DNA from: Chryseolinea serpens
GTDB lineage: Bacteria; Bacteroidota; Bacteroidia; Cytophagales; Cyclobacteriaceae
NCBI RefSeq assembly: GCF_900129725.1
Contig: NZ_FQWQ01000003.1
Span: 922,091 to 986,090 of the forward strand
Length of the DNA: 64,000 nt
Direction of reading: 5' to 3'
Every line of letters begins with the position of its first letter. Within the stretch, counting starts at the first letter, position 1. The notes under the pieces were generated by a model that saw nothing but the letters and a program-made list of their open reading frames with translations, made no database searches and was not told the DNA's origin. The position numbers and the translations under genes are program-made. This document shows positions 23,552 through 32,477 of the stretch, piece by piece.

Positions 23552-25813
23552 ATGAAGACGCGCAAGCTTTCCCCGATCATCATGATCTTAGTAGCCGCCT
23601 GGCTGCAGATTTGTTTTACAACGACGGTCAACGGCCAGGGTTGGAAACAGTACGACGGCGCGTTCGCGGGAGGCATTGCTAATTTTGCTCGCTATGGCAA
23701 TGCGCAGTTTGCCAGTTCCCATAACAACGGCGTCTTTAAGTCCACCGACGGCGGCGCAAACTGGTCGGTTGCCTTTCCCGACATTCAGGACGCTGCCTTT
23801 TATGTTACCGACACGGCGTTGCTCATTGGGGGGAGTGCGGTATACAGCTATAACAATGTCCGGAAAACACTTGTACAAGTGGGCCAGTCGTTGCCCGGTG
23901 CCGTGAAGGATTTTGACCAGGCGCATGGAAAGTTGTTTGCGGCATCAAGCGCCGGTGTGTATCAATACGATGCCATGTTAAAAATATGGGCTGCTAAAAA
24001 TAACGGGATTAGCGACGATGACACGCATTTTACAAACGATCTGGCCAGCGTCGACGGCGCCTTATTCTGCAGCATGCAAACCTATGGGATGTATAAAAGT
24101 ATCGATGACGGCGAAAGCTGGACGGCGATCTATCCCGGGCCGGGCTACTTTCAATTGCTCTGTGTGAAGGAACATAACGGCTCCTTGTATTGCGCGGGAA
24201 TGTTTAACCTGTTTATCTCCCCCGACAAAGGCGTGTCGTGGACGGACGGCATTCATGATCTGGTAGGCGCCAGTGCGATCATATCGAAGATCGAGTTCAT
24301 TGGCAACGACATCTTTGTTGCCTCTACCGCGGGTACCTACAAACTGAACGATGGAGAGACCTCATGGACCAAGATCGATGATCACGTCTACGAAGCACTC
24401 CACTATGACGGAACGGATCTCTTCGCTTCCGACGAACGCGGGCTCTACCGGTGGAATGCCGGCGAAGGAACTTTTGTACTTTCCAACCGGGGTATTAATA
24501 CCGCGACGGTGAATGATATCATGCCCTTTAACAACAAACTATATGCTGCCACGGACGGTGGTATATACTTCCGCGCGCCAGGTGACACCGATTGGAAGCT
24601 TGCACCGGAGTTGGACGGGAAGATTGTGATGACCCTCGAAAAGAAAGGCGACCGGCTGTTTGCCGGCACATCGCGGGGCCTGTATTTTACATCTGCCGGG
24701 GCTGCACAATGGACCCTGGCCGACCAGGGAATTAATCCCTACTATCGCATTTGGAAGCTCGACGTCAACGCCGACGCTATCTTCGCTGCGACCGATGGCG
24801 GCGTCTTTGCCTCTTACGACAACGGCGATCATTGGAAGTGGCTGGACAATTCTGATGTAAACGATTACCAGATGCCCAACATGGCCGCTAACGACACCAT
24901 GTTGGTCGCCGTCAACATCAGAGGGCTGTATAAGATCCGTTCCGATTCCACCGACTGGGAGCGTGTGGACTTTCTTTATGGAAAAGACATTTCCTGGGTC
25001 AGCATCGTGGAAGGCGAAATATATGTCACCGTGAAGGACGTGGCGGTTTACCGGTCGTCGGATTATGGCGACACGTGGACGCCGTTGGACTGGGATGTTG
25101 CCACCAGCATGGATCTGTTGAAACGGGGCGATCACCTGTACAGGGTCTCCAACACAACGGCCCTCTATTCACCCGATGGACGCGACGTGTGGGATGGCAC
25201 CTCCGAGACGGGCATTCCCGAGGCCACCGTCCTGAACTGCCTCAGTGAAGGTGACGACGGTTTCTATATTGGCACCACGGGCAAAAGCATTTGGTTCCGG
25301 CCGTATCTATCCAACACCGACATCACTTCGTCGGTGTATGAGATCGGCGACAGTCTGATCTACGACGTCGCTGCGAGCACCACACTTCAGCATTTCAAGT
25401 CGAACATCACGCTAGGCTATGGCACGTCTTTTCAATTTCTGAAAGCCGGGCACTCGACAGGAGGGGTAACGGGGACGACCCTGTCCGAGGAGAACGACAA
25501 GGTCAAAGTCATCGCGGAGGATGCGCGGCATGTGAGAACACTGCGCATCGCCACCAGACCGGTGACGGCGACCGAAAACGCGGAGCACACCTTCGTGGAA
25601 ATTTATCCCGTTCCAACCAAAGGCATTTTGTTTGTGAACAGCCCACAGCCTATCCGTTCATGCCATGTATCAAACACGGTGGGAGAAAATGTTTTGGCAC
25701 CCACGCTCCACAACAACACCCTCGACGTCTCGACCTTGTCCGGGGGACTTTATTTTTTAACGGTAGTGGATCAAGCGAGTAAAAAACAGGTGTTGAGGTT
25801 CGTGAAGGATTGA
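23552..25813 (+). CDS. Secreted BNR-like propeller protein with type IX sorting domain
   Basis: 753 residues. A signal peptide ends near residue 27 (TTTVNGQG). Residues 30-600 contain many repeats with the sialidase/BNR-like signature (STDGGANWSVAF, SIDDGESWTAIYPG, SPDKGVSWTDG, SYDNGDHWKWL, SSDYGDTWTPL), forming one or two beta-propellers. The C terminus (EIYPVPTKGILFV, then GLYFLTVVDQ) is a T9SS type-A sorting domain, so the protein is secreted to the surface or outside. Binding or enzymatic role unknown. Confidence 0.85.
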   Translation: MKTRKLSPIIMILVAAWLQICFTTTVNGQGWKQYDGAFAGGIANFARYGNAQFASSHNNGVFKSTDGGANWSVAFPDIQDAAFYVTDTALLIGGSAVYSYNNVRKTLVQVGQSLPGAVKDFDQAHGKLFAASSAGVYQYDAMLKIWAAKNNGISDDDTHFTNDLASVDGALFCSMQTYGMYKSIDDGESWTAIYPGPGYFQLLCVKEHNGSLYCAGMFNLFISPDKGVSWTDGIHDLVGASAIISKIEFIGNDIFVASTAGTYKLNDGETSWTKIDDHVYEALHYDGTDLFASDERGLYRWNAGEGTFVLSNRGINTATVNDIMPFNNKLYAATDGGIYFRAPGDTDWKLAPELDGKIVMTLEKKGDRLFAGTSRGLYFTSAGAAQWTLADQGINPYYRIWKLDVNADAIFAATDGGVFASYDNGDHWKWLDNSDVNDYQMPNMAANDTMLVAVNIRGLYKIRSDSTDWERVDFLYGKDISWVSIVEGEIYVTVKDVAVYRSSDYGDTWTPLDWDVATSMDLLKRGDHLYRVSNTTALYSPDGRDVWDGTSETGIPEATVLNCLSEGDDGFYIGTTGKSIWFRPYLSNTDITSSVYEIGDSLIYDVAASTTLQHFKSNITLGYGTSFQFLKAGHSTGGVTGTTLSEENDKVKVIAEDARHVRTLRIATRPVTATENAEHTFVEIYPVPTKGILFVNSPQPIRSCHVSNTVGENVLAPTLHNNTLDVSTLSGGLYFLTVVDQASKKQVLRFVKD

Positions 25814-25954
25814 CAGGATTTTAGCGAAGAGAATACGATAAGAATTTCGCGTCGGTGACTTTGAACATCTGGTGCAAGTGTACCTGTTTAAAAAGTAAAT
25901 GACCTCCGTGATGGGAGGCCAAATCTTAGAAATTGCCGAATGTGAATTACGCCA

Positions 25955-26170
25955 TCACTTGCTTTTGCTCTTTTTCTTTTGCTGACCCGGTGCATAAGGT
26001 TTTGCAGACTGGCTGCCGGCTGCCTTTTTAGCCTGGCCGGGAGGCACTTTGCCGCTTGGAGTTTGTTGGGTTTGTGTGGTATGCGTGGCTACTACACAGG
26101 ATTGAAGCGTGAAGATCAGGAACGCGCAAAGCAGGAAGCGCGTGAGGTGTTTCGTTGAGATAGAAAGCAT
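25955..26170 (-). CDS. Small Lys-rich lipoprotein
   Basis: 71 residues. Lipoprotein signal with the lipobox LQSC; the mature part is a basic low-complexity tail (PPGQAKKA, GQQKKKSKSK). Short lipoproteins with PGQxKK tails are common in Bacteroidota; function unknown. A GGCCTCCC/GGAGGTC hairpin lies just downstream on its strand (about 25902-25922). Confidence 0.6.
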   Translation of the reverse strand: MLSISTKHLTRFLLCAFLIFTLQSCVVATHTTQTQQTPSGKVPPGQAKKAAGSQSAKPYAPGQQKKKSKSK

Positions 26171-26465
26171 TCGTTGTCAGGTTAGTATAAGGCTCCAAAA
26201 AATAGGAGCGCAATATATAAAGGGTCAACGAGAGAGGTAACCCGCTGCCTACGATCTTCCCCTTCCGTTGTGACATTTTCTTACATGGCCGCTACTGTGC
26301 TGCACAGCCAGCTTTTTGGCTCCTGTGAATAGTCGGGGCCTGGCATTACCGCTTATTTTGCTTTTGATTCGATTGTGAGAGATAGACCGATTGATTGTCG
26401 GAATTTTCCAACAATCGGGGAGGTGTTTTTTTGTTGGTTTACCATCAAAAACAATACAACCGGTT

Positions 26466-27092
26466 ATGGAAAAGAAGTATGAAAACGCGGGCTATTTTAT
26501 GCTCCTGCTCTTCCCTTTGACCTTTGCAGGATTTTATGCGAGCTATTTCTCACAGGTCCCGAACTTTAACGCAAACATTCGCCTGGCACATCATTTTCAT
26601 GGCGTCGTGGCATCGCTCTGGCTTGTCCTGCTGGTCACGCAGTCGTTTTTGATGCGCTATAAAAAAGTGGCCCTGCACCGGGTCGTGGGCAAGTTGTCTT
26701 ATGTTGTATTCGCTTTATTGATCGTTTCTTTTTTTCCGTTGCTCCGCAGGGATGACGTGAATTTTTTTGCGCTGGCCGACATGGCGGGGTTGGTTATTTT
26801 TTACACGCTGGGCATCGTTCATAAAAAAGAGCCCGGTAAACATATGCGCTATATGATCGCGGTAGCCCTTGTGTTTATTGATCCGGCGCTAGGGCGATTG
26901 GTTTTCCAGGTTGCCAGCAGGGTGGGCCATTATACGGAGGCGATGCATCACATCACGTTGGCGACCATATCGCTGATCCTGGTGGCGCTTATTATTTTTG
27001 ATCGCGTCAACCACCGGAATTACAGACCGTACCTTGTCGCATTGAGTTTTTATGTGGCCTATCAGATCACTTTTCAGGTGATTTACCTTTAG
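26466..27092 (+). CDS. Integral membrane protein, six or seven helices
   Basis: 208 residues from the ATG at 26466; an upstream TTG (26391) would add an unconvincing leader. It has about six hydrophobic helices. The His residues in RLAHHFHG and LHRVVGKLSY and later MHHITLAT are placed like ligands in small b-type cytochrome or DUF2306-like membrane proteins, but no family can be named with certainty. It is transcribed alone; 26171-26465 shows no gene. Confidence 0.65.
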   Translation: MEKKYENAGYFMLLLFPLTFAGFYASYFSQVPNFNANIRLAHHFHGVVASLWLVLLVTQSFLMRYKKVALHRVVGKLSYVVFALLIVSFFPLLRRDDVNFFALADMAGLVIFYTLGIVHKKEPGKHMRYMIAVALVFIDPALGRLVFQVASRVGHYTEAMHHITLATISLILVALIIFDRVNHRNYRPYLVALSFYVAYQITFQVIYL

Positions 27093-27221
27093 GTTGGAAT
27101 TTCTGTTTCGGCGATAAGCCAAAACCGTCGGATGGAACGTGAAATATGATCGTTTGAACTTTCTCTTTTTTTAGACTACCTTAGTTGTAGTACCGATTGT
27201 GCCCTCTAATCTAAAACGTCT

Positions 27222-28433
27222 ATGAGACCCTCCAGAGTCGCCGCCCTGCTTTTTGTTTCGTATGCCGGCGCTGTTCTTTTCGGCTGCCACAAGGAAGACG
27301 AGCCCATTGCGCCACAGGCCATCCTAACCCTGCAGGTGGATAAAGGCTATGACGTGTATGCCGACAAATGGGTTTTTGCGTCGGACGAAAAGGGGGAGAT
27401 CCTGGATGTGCAGCCGTATACCGATGGGCAGACCGTTACGCTGATGAGCGAGAAACATCCCGATAAGATCAATGTGACTTTTTTCGGCCACAACGTATAC
27501 GCCACGGAAAACACACAGCTGGGCTTTGCCACATGGGCCGGCGTGACCAGTGGGACGACGGTGCATTTTAAATTGGTAACAGTCGACGCTCCGGCCCTTT
27601 CTGAAAAGGGCGAAGCGACCATCAAAGTTTCAAATTATACAGGGGCTAATCTCATCACAATTGCCAATGGTTATGGCTATAGCTATGGCGGGTCCTTAAG
27701 CAATGGCAACATGGAGATCGATCTTTCATTTTACGGCGCGCCGTCCGATATTTTGCTGTACGGCTGGCGGTCGGGGGTGCCGGTATATTACATGGCGCCG
27801 GGCGTCAAGTCAAACGATGTCATCGAGCGTGACTATATGACCGACTTCACACCGTATCCTCACCAGCTCCAGTTGAATTTTCCCGGACCAAATACGGCCA
27901 CCATTCAGGGGTATGATGCCAAGAAGTCGCTCGCCATTACGTTGATGGATACCGCCTGGCCCAACCAGGGCGACCACCCCGTCATCGGCTATCTCGACGG
28001 CTATGATTCCTACGACATGACGGTGACCAACACGCAGGAAGACGGATCTGTGTCCTATCATCAAAAAGGCGCAATCGACTTTACCTTTGACATGCCCACG
28101 TTCAACTTTTCGCTCACCAACAACGACATTCAGAATTTCTCATTCGATTTTTCGCGCGACTACACCTATCACACCGCCGTCTGGCAACACTTCGAAGGAA
28201 TGGAATACACCGCGTGGACCGTAAACGCACCTCCGGGCTATGCGGTGAAGGGTTTGTCCATCCCTTCTGAAATTCTGGCCAAGTATCCTCAGCTGGATAT
28301 GAGCAAGCTTGCCTACGGCAGCCTGAAATTTACCGAGGTCATCACGGGCCAGTCGTATGAGCAGTTTGTGCAGGGCGGGTTCAATACAAATGCTGACGCC
28401 ACCGCCGAGGGGTATGTCTACTGGGTGAAGTGA
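27222..28433 (+). CDS. Lipoprotein of a three-member paralogous family (member 1)
   Basis: 403 residues with a lipobox (GAVLFGCHK). The mature part opens with ILTLQVDKGYDVYADKWVF and the shared pattern D..GE.LDV..Y.DGQTVTL, and continues as strands rich in aromatic residues with SFYGAPSDILLYGWRSGVPVY and HPVIGYLDGYDSY. The same segments recur in the proteins at 29407 and 34418. Beta-rich outer-membrane-type lipoprotein of unknown function. No adjacent partner shares an operon with certainty; the next gene begins 18 bases downstream. Confidence 0.75.
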   Translation: MRPSRVAALLFVSYAGAVLFGCHKEDEPIAPQAILTLQVDKGYDVYADKWVFASDEKGEILDVQPYTDGQTVTLMSEKHPDKINVTFFGHNVYATENTQLGFATWAGVTSGTTVHFKLVTVDAPALSEKGEATIKVSNYTGANLITIANGYGYSYGGSLSNGNMEIDLSFYGAPSDILLYGWRSGVPVYYMAPGVKSNDVIERDYMTDFTPYPHQLQLNFPGPNTATIQGYDAKKSLAITLMDTAWPNQGDHPVIGYLDGYDSYDMTVTNTQEDGSVSYHQKGAIDFTFDMPTFNFSLTNNDIQNFSFDFSRDYTYHTAVWQHFEGMEYTAWTVNAPPGYAVKGLSIPSEILAKYPQLDMSKLAYGSLKFTEVITGQSYEQFVQGGFNTNADATAEGYVYWVK

Positions 28434-28451
28434 TTTCGTTAATTTTCCATC

Positions 28452-29087
28452 ATGCCCAAATTCTTTTTCTTTTTCATTGCCTTATTTCTGTTTGTAACGG
28501 CCGCCATCGGCCAAAAGAAGGAAGTGGACGCCGTGAAGGCTTCATTTGATAATTACAAAGCGGCTATCCTCAACGACCAGGGAGAGCAGGCCGTGAAGCA
28601 TATCGATGGTCGTACGATCAAGTACTATGACAACATCCTGGAGGAAGTGAAGATGTTCGATTCGGCGAAGGTAGAGTCGCTCTCACTACTGGATAAAATG
28701 ATGGTGTTTTCTATCCGCCACCGGGCCTCAAAGGCTGAAATTTTGTCCTTCGACGGTTCGAAATTGTTTGTATATGCTATTCAAAAAGGCATGGTGGGGA
28801 AGAATAGTGTGGTCAACAGCATGATCGGTGAAGTCACTATATCGGGAACCTTTGCCAAAGGGCAACTCGTTGTGAATGACAAGAAAGTGCCTATTTATTT
28901 TCATTTTTATAAGGAGCAGGGCCAATGGAAAGTCGACCTCACCTCCATATTTCCAGTCGCGTCTGTAGCATTTAAGAAAGCGGTCGACAACAGCGGGCAA
29001 TCCGAAGATGACTTCCTGTTCAGTCTCCTTGAAATGCTAACGGGCAAGAAGCCTGGTCCTGAAATTTGGGTGCCGACAAAGGGATAA
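28452..29087 (+). CDS. Secreted protein of unknown function
   Basis: 211 residues. The signal peptide MPKFFFFFIALFLFVTAAIG is followed by a helical N-terminal half (VKASFDNYKAAILNDQGEQA) and a beta-rich part (GEVTISGTFAKGQLVV, IYFHFYKEQGQWKVDLTSI), the layout of NTF2-like or DUF4878-type secreted domains. It starts 18 bases after the family lipoprotein and probably shares its transcript. Confidence 0.65.
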   Translation: MPKFFFFFIALFLFVTAAIGQKKEVDAVKASFDNYKAAILNDQGEQAVKHIDGRTIKYYDNILEEVKMFDSAKVESLSLLDKMMVFSIRHRASKAEILSFDGSKLFVYAIQKGMVGKNSVVNSMIGEVTISGTFAKGQLVVNDKKVPIYFHFYKEQGQWKVDLTSIFPVASVAFKKAVDNSGQSEDDFLFSLLEMLTGKKPGPEIWVPTKG

Positions 29088-29111
29088 GACACGAACTGTA
29101 GCTTGGCGTGG

Positions 29112-29344
29112 TCACGGTTTTGTCGGAACATAATTATCCACCCGCTTCCACGTGTCCCGCTCAAAAGCCAATACCTGGCTCACCTTGCCGGATGCATCCT
29201 TGCTGAACTTTAAGGGGAACGGGCGCTGCAGGTTAAAAAACTCCAACTCCGATTCGGCATCGAAGGTTATTTCGCGTCCATCCCAAAGCTGCTTCAGGAT
29301 GAGTTGATTGTTTTTTGATGTGAACTGCGGGTTGCCTTCGAATT
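29112..29344 (-). pseudogene. Decayed 3' end of a serine beta-lactamase-like gene
   Basis: On the minus strand this stretch reads in frame as QLILKQLWDGREITFDAESE and ends AFERDTWKRVDNYVPTKP plus stop. It matches the last 75 or so codons of the intact gene at 30622-32100, with five codons deleted near its start. Nothing upstream remains. It fills the 29088-29406 gap between two family lipoproteins and marks an old duplication. Confidence 0.85.
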
Positions 29345-29406
29345 AATGAAATAGACGCGCGGTCTCAAAAAAGCTTATATTTACGGCGATTTTATACATT
29401 TTAGAT

Positions 29407-30609
29407 ATGAACCGTTTTGGCATCGTTGCACTGCTTTTTTCTTTTGCCTCCGTTTTTCTTTCCAGTTGTTCCAGAACAGAAGAGCCTTCTGGTCCTCAAA
29501 CCATTCTCACCATTCAAGTTGACACAGATTATGGCCTTTCAGGCGACGACTGGGTATATGCTACGGACAACAGCGGAGCGGTACTGGATGTGAAGCCGTA
29601 TGCGGATGGACAAACCGTTACGCTCACCAGTGTTAGCAGGCCCGATAAGATCAACGTGACTTTCTTTTACGCCCCCGGCGACCCATCTGAAAGGCCCTTC
29701 TTCTCCACCTGGGCAGCCATTGACAGGGGAACGACTTTACACTTTGAGACCGAAAAAACAGAAACGCTGCAGGAGAGTGATGCGACTTTGAAAATTTCGA
29801 ACTATCCATGGCCAATAACGCAATGGATGGGCATTTCAAATGGTCACGGTGTGGTAGCATCCACATCGTCGTCGCAATCGGGCGTGTTAAAAGTTGATTT
29901 TTCGTTTTATGATGCCCCTTCGGATTTGCTTCTGTACGGTTATCGCGGAGAGGTGCCGGTATACAATTGGGCAAATAGCGTGAATGCCGGCGACGTTGTT
30001 GCCCGCGACTTTGAATCGGATTTCGTGCCCTTTCCCCATACTTTTCAATTGAATTTTGAGGGCAGTAACAAAGCGGAAGTAACTGGCGTTAATTCAAAAA
30101 AAACGCGTATAACGTTGCTCAGTACATGGCTTTGGAACTTATCTACACATCCGGTTATCGGCTACCTCGACGGGTTTGATTCGTATGAGCTGCTCGTCAT
30201 GAATCTGAACACCAATGGGGCGACGGTCTATAAAAAAAATGGGACGATCGATCCGTCATTCAAAATCCCGGCGTTCACCTTTAGTTTGACAAATCGCAGC
30301 GTACAAGATTTCGCTTTCAATTTTTCTGAGCCCTACACGTATCATCAGATCACCTGGGCCGTGCCCGCCGGAACCGAAGGCGCATGGTGGAGGCTTAATG
30401 TGCCATCGGGTCAGAGGGTGGGAGGTCTTGTCATTCCCGCTGAAATCGCCGCGAAGTACTCTCACCTCAACGTCGACAAACTTCAATATTCGTATATGCA
30501 ATTCTATCAGTTCGTCAGTGGTCGGTCATATCCCGAAGGCATGCCGGGCATGGCGGTTACGGATGCAGAAACGGCATTGGAATATTACGTTTATACGCCC
30601 AAAAACTAG
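29407..30609 (+). CDS. Lipoprotein of a three-member paralogous family (member 2)
   Basis: 400 residues with the lipobox LSSCSR. It shares TILTIQVDTDYGLSGDDWVY, VLDVKPYADGQTVTL, the SFYDAPSDLLLYGYRGEVPV stretch and HPVIGYLDGFDSY with members 1 and 3. It is convergent with the beta-lactamase-like gene (12-base gap). Function unknown; repeated maintenance of the family in one region suggests recent local duplication. Confidence 0.75.
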   Translation: MNRFGIVALLFSFASVFLSSCSRTEEPSGPQTILTIQVDTDYGLSGDDWVYATDNSGAVLDVKPYADGQTVTLTSVSRPDKINVTFFYAPGDPSERPFFSTWAAIDRGTTLHFETEKTETLQESDATLKISNYPWPITQWMGISNGHGVVASTSSSQSGVLKVDFSFYDAPSDLLLYGYRGEVPVYNWANSVNAGDVVARDFESDFVPFPHTFQLNFEGSNKAEVTGVNSKKTRITLLSTWLWNLSTHPVIGYLDGFDSYELLVMNLNTNGATVYKKNGTIDPSFKIPAFTFSLTNRSVQDFAFNFSEPYTYHQITWAVPAGTEGAWWRLNVPSGQRVGGLVIPAEIAAKYSHLNVDKLQYSYMQFYQFVSGRSYPEGMPGMAVTDAETALEYYVYTPKN

Positions 30610-30621
30610 GATCATGGCGCG

Positions 30622-32100
30622 TCAGGGTTTGGAGGGCATAAAGCCATCCACTCTTTTCCACGTGTCCCGCTCAAACGCCAACACCTGACTCACCTTGCCG
30701 GATGCATCCTTGCTGAACTTTAAGGGGAACGGGCGCTGCTGGTTAAAAAACTCCAATTCCGATTCGGCATCGAAGGTTATTTCGCGTCCATCCCAAAGCT
30801 GCTTCAGGATGAGTTGATTGTTTTTTGATGTGAACTGTAAGTGCAGCTCTTTGTTGCCTTCCAATTCGTAGTAGCCTTCCAGCGCCTTCAGTTGCGCGGG
30901 CTGCAGTGTCACGATCTTTTTCACCTTGCCGCCATAATTGCCTTGCCAGCCATATACACTGGCCACGCTGTTGACGAGTTCTTGGAGGATGCCATCGCTT
31001 TCGGAATTCACCATAATGGCCACACCGTTGCCGCTCTCCACCCCGCCCATATAAACACAGCGAAAGCCCACGTTGGCGCCGCCGTGTTCAAAGAAAAGAT
31101 CGGAGCCTCGTTGGGTCACGAAGACACCCAGGCCGGCGGCGTCGCGCACGGGCGTGAGCCTGAGTTTGGTATTGGCGGATGAGAGGACCTTGGCGGATTT
31201 CCCCTTCCACGAAAGCTGTGTTTCGATAATGTATTTGGCCAGGTCGGTCGGGTTGGTCCACAGGCCGGCGGCGGCTTGTTCGGGGTGGATGCGGTATTTC
31301 TTTTGCAGTTCCTGGCCGTCGCTCATGTAGCCGGTGGCCAGCGATGCTTTGCGTGTGGAGGGCGGGGGTTGAGTGTAAAAGCTATAGGTCATGCCCAGCG
31401 GTTGCAGCACATTGCGCCACATGTATTGGTCGTAAGGAACCTGGGTGACGTCGGTGACGATGCACTGCGAAATGGTGGTGCCGCCCCCTGAATACTCCAC
31501 GCGAAGATCGGGCTCGAACATCGAGCGGACCGCTTCGGAGTTGGCGGGCTTTTTTCCATCGAGAATTTCAGGAACAGTGGGCAAGGGTTCACCGGGCACG
31601 TAGCCGCCAAAGCCATGGACCGTTAGCCCGGCCGTGTGCGACAAGAGGTTGGTGATGGTGATGCGCTTTGTCTTTGACAGTGAGTCATAGGGGAACTTCC
31701 AACTAGTGAGGTAGGTGTTGATGTCGGCGTTAAGATCGATCTTGCCCTCCTGGACGAGCTTCAACACGCCCACGCCATTCAGCGACTTGCTGATGGATGC
31801 GGCCTGGAACACGGTCTCGGTGGTTGCCTTCCGGTGTTCGGCTTCATCGGCCCAGCCATAGGCTTTTGCCCAGTCCAATGTATAGTTTTTGATCACGGCG
31901 ATGCTCAGGCCCTTGATGTGGTAGAACTTCATGCGTTCTTCGAGCGTCCATTTCTTCTGGCCTTCCAACACCACGGCCCCGGCCAGGCTTTCTTCCACTT
32001 GCTCGATGCGGGTCTGTACGTCGGGTGGCGTTCGGGTTGTTTGTGCGCAGGAGGATGAGACAATGGCCAGGAGGCATGCGATGAGGGTGAGGGGTTTCAT
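30622..32100 (-). CDS. Beta-lactamase family serine hydrolase, lipoprotein
   Basis: 492 residues from the ATG at 32100, chosen because it starts a lipoprotein signal (LLAIVSSSCAQ). Class C/penicillin-binding fold: SxxK is S102-I-S-K105 (AASISKSL), the second motif is YSG at 203-205, and the third is HGG in FFEHGGANVG. A C-terminal beta-barrel domain (GYYELEGNKELHLQF, WKRVDGFMPSKP) follows. Such proteins are esterases, D-aminopeptidases or carboxypeptidases more often than true lactamases. A decayed copy of the 3' end lies at 29112-29344. Confidence 0.88.
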   Translation of the reverse strand: MKPLTLIACLLAIVSSSCAQTTRTPPDVQTRIEQVEESLAGAVVLEGQKKWTLEERMKFYHIKGLSIAVIKNYTLDWAKAYGWADEAEHRKATTETVFQAASISKSLNGVGVLKLVQEGKIDLNADINTYLTSWKFPYDSLSKTKRITITNLLSHTAGLTVHGFGGYVPGEPLPTVPEILDGKKPANSEAVRSMFEPDLRVEYSGGGTTISQCIVTDVTQVPYDQYMWRNVLQPLGMTYSFYTQPPPSTRKASLATGYMSDGQELQKKYRIHPEQAAAGLWTNPTDLAKYIIETQLSWKGKSAKVLSSANTKLRLTPVRDAAGLGVFVTQRGSDLFFEHGGANVGFRCVYMGGVESGNGVAIMVNSESDGILQELVNSVASVYGWQGNYGGKVKKIVTLQPAQLKALEGYYELEGNKELHLQFTSKNNQLILKQLWDGREITFDAESELEFFNQQRPFPLKFSKDASGKVSQVLAFERDTWKRVDGFMPSKP

Positions 32101-32477
32101 AGGGTGTTTTTTTGTTGCGGGTCGAGAGGTGTATATCAACTATTCAGCCAGCTTTCCCAAGCTTAATTTATGCGCATGCGCAGGGATTCTAACCGGCGTT
32201 GAATCCCTTACCGAACATTTTCATCCGTGGGCGGACAGTGCCGCGGGTGCTATCACGCCGGCAATCCCATTGGATAGAATAGCAGAAAACCTTATCTTCC
32301 AGCTTGTCACCCATTTCATCGGGATAATAAGGCATGAGGAGAGCGAATCTTTCCCCGATTCCAACAAAGGAATCAAGTGGTTGTGGTAAGTAATTTTATT
32401 TGGGTGCACGCACGTTAAAGAGAGTATTAAATAGTTCGTCCTTATTATCAACGTTAAACCGAATCAACCCTAACGAA

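Noticed and set aside
30622-32100. Antibiotic-resistance beta-lactamase
   Set aside because: The second motif is YSG and the protein has a lipobox and extra C-terminal domain, typical of esterase/peptidase relatives rather than resistance enzymes.
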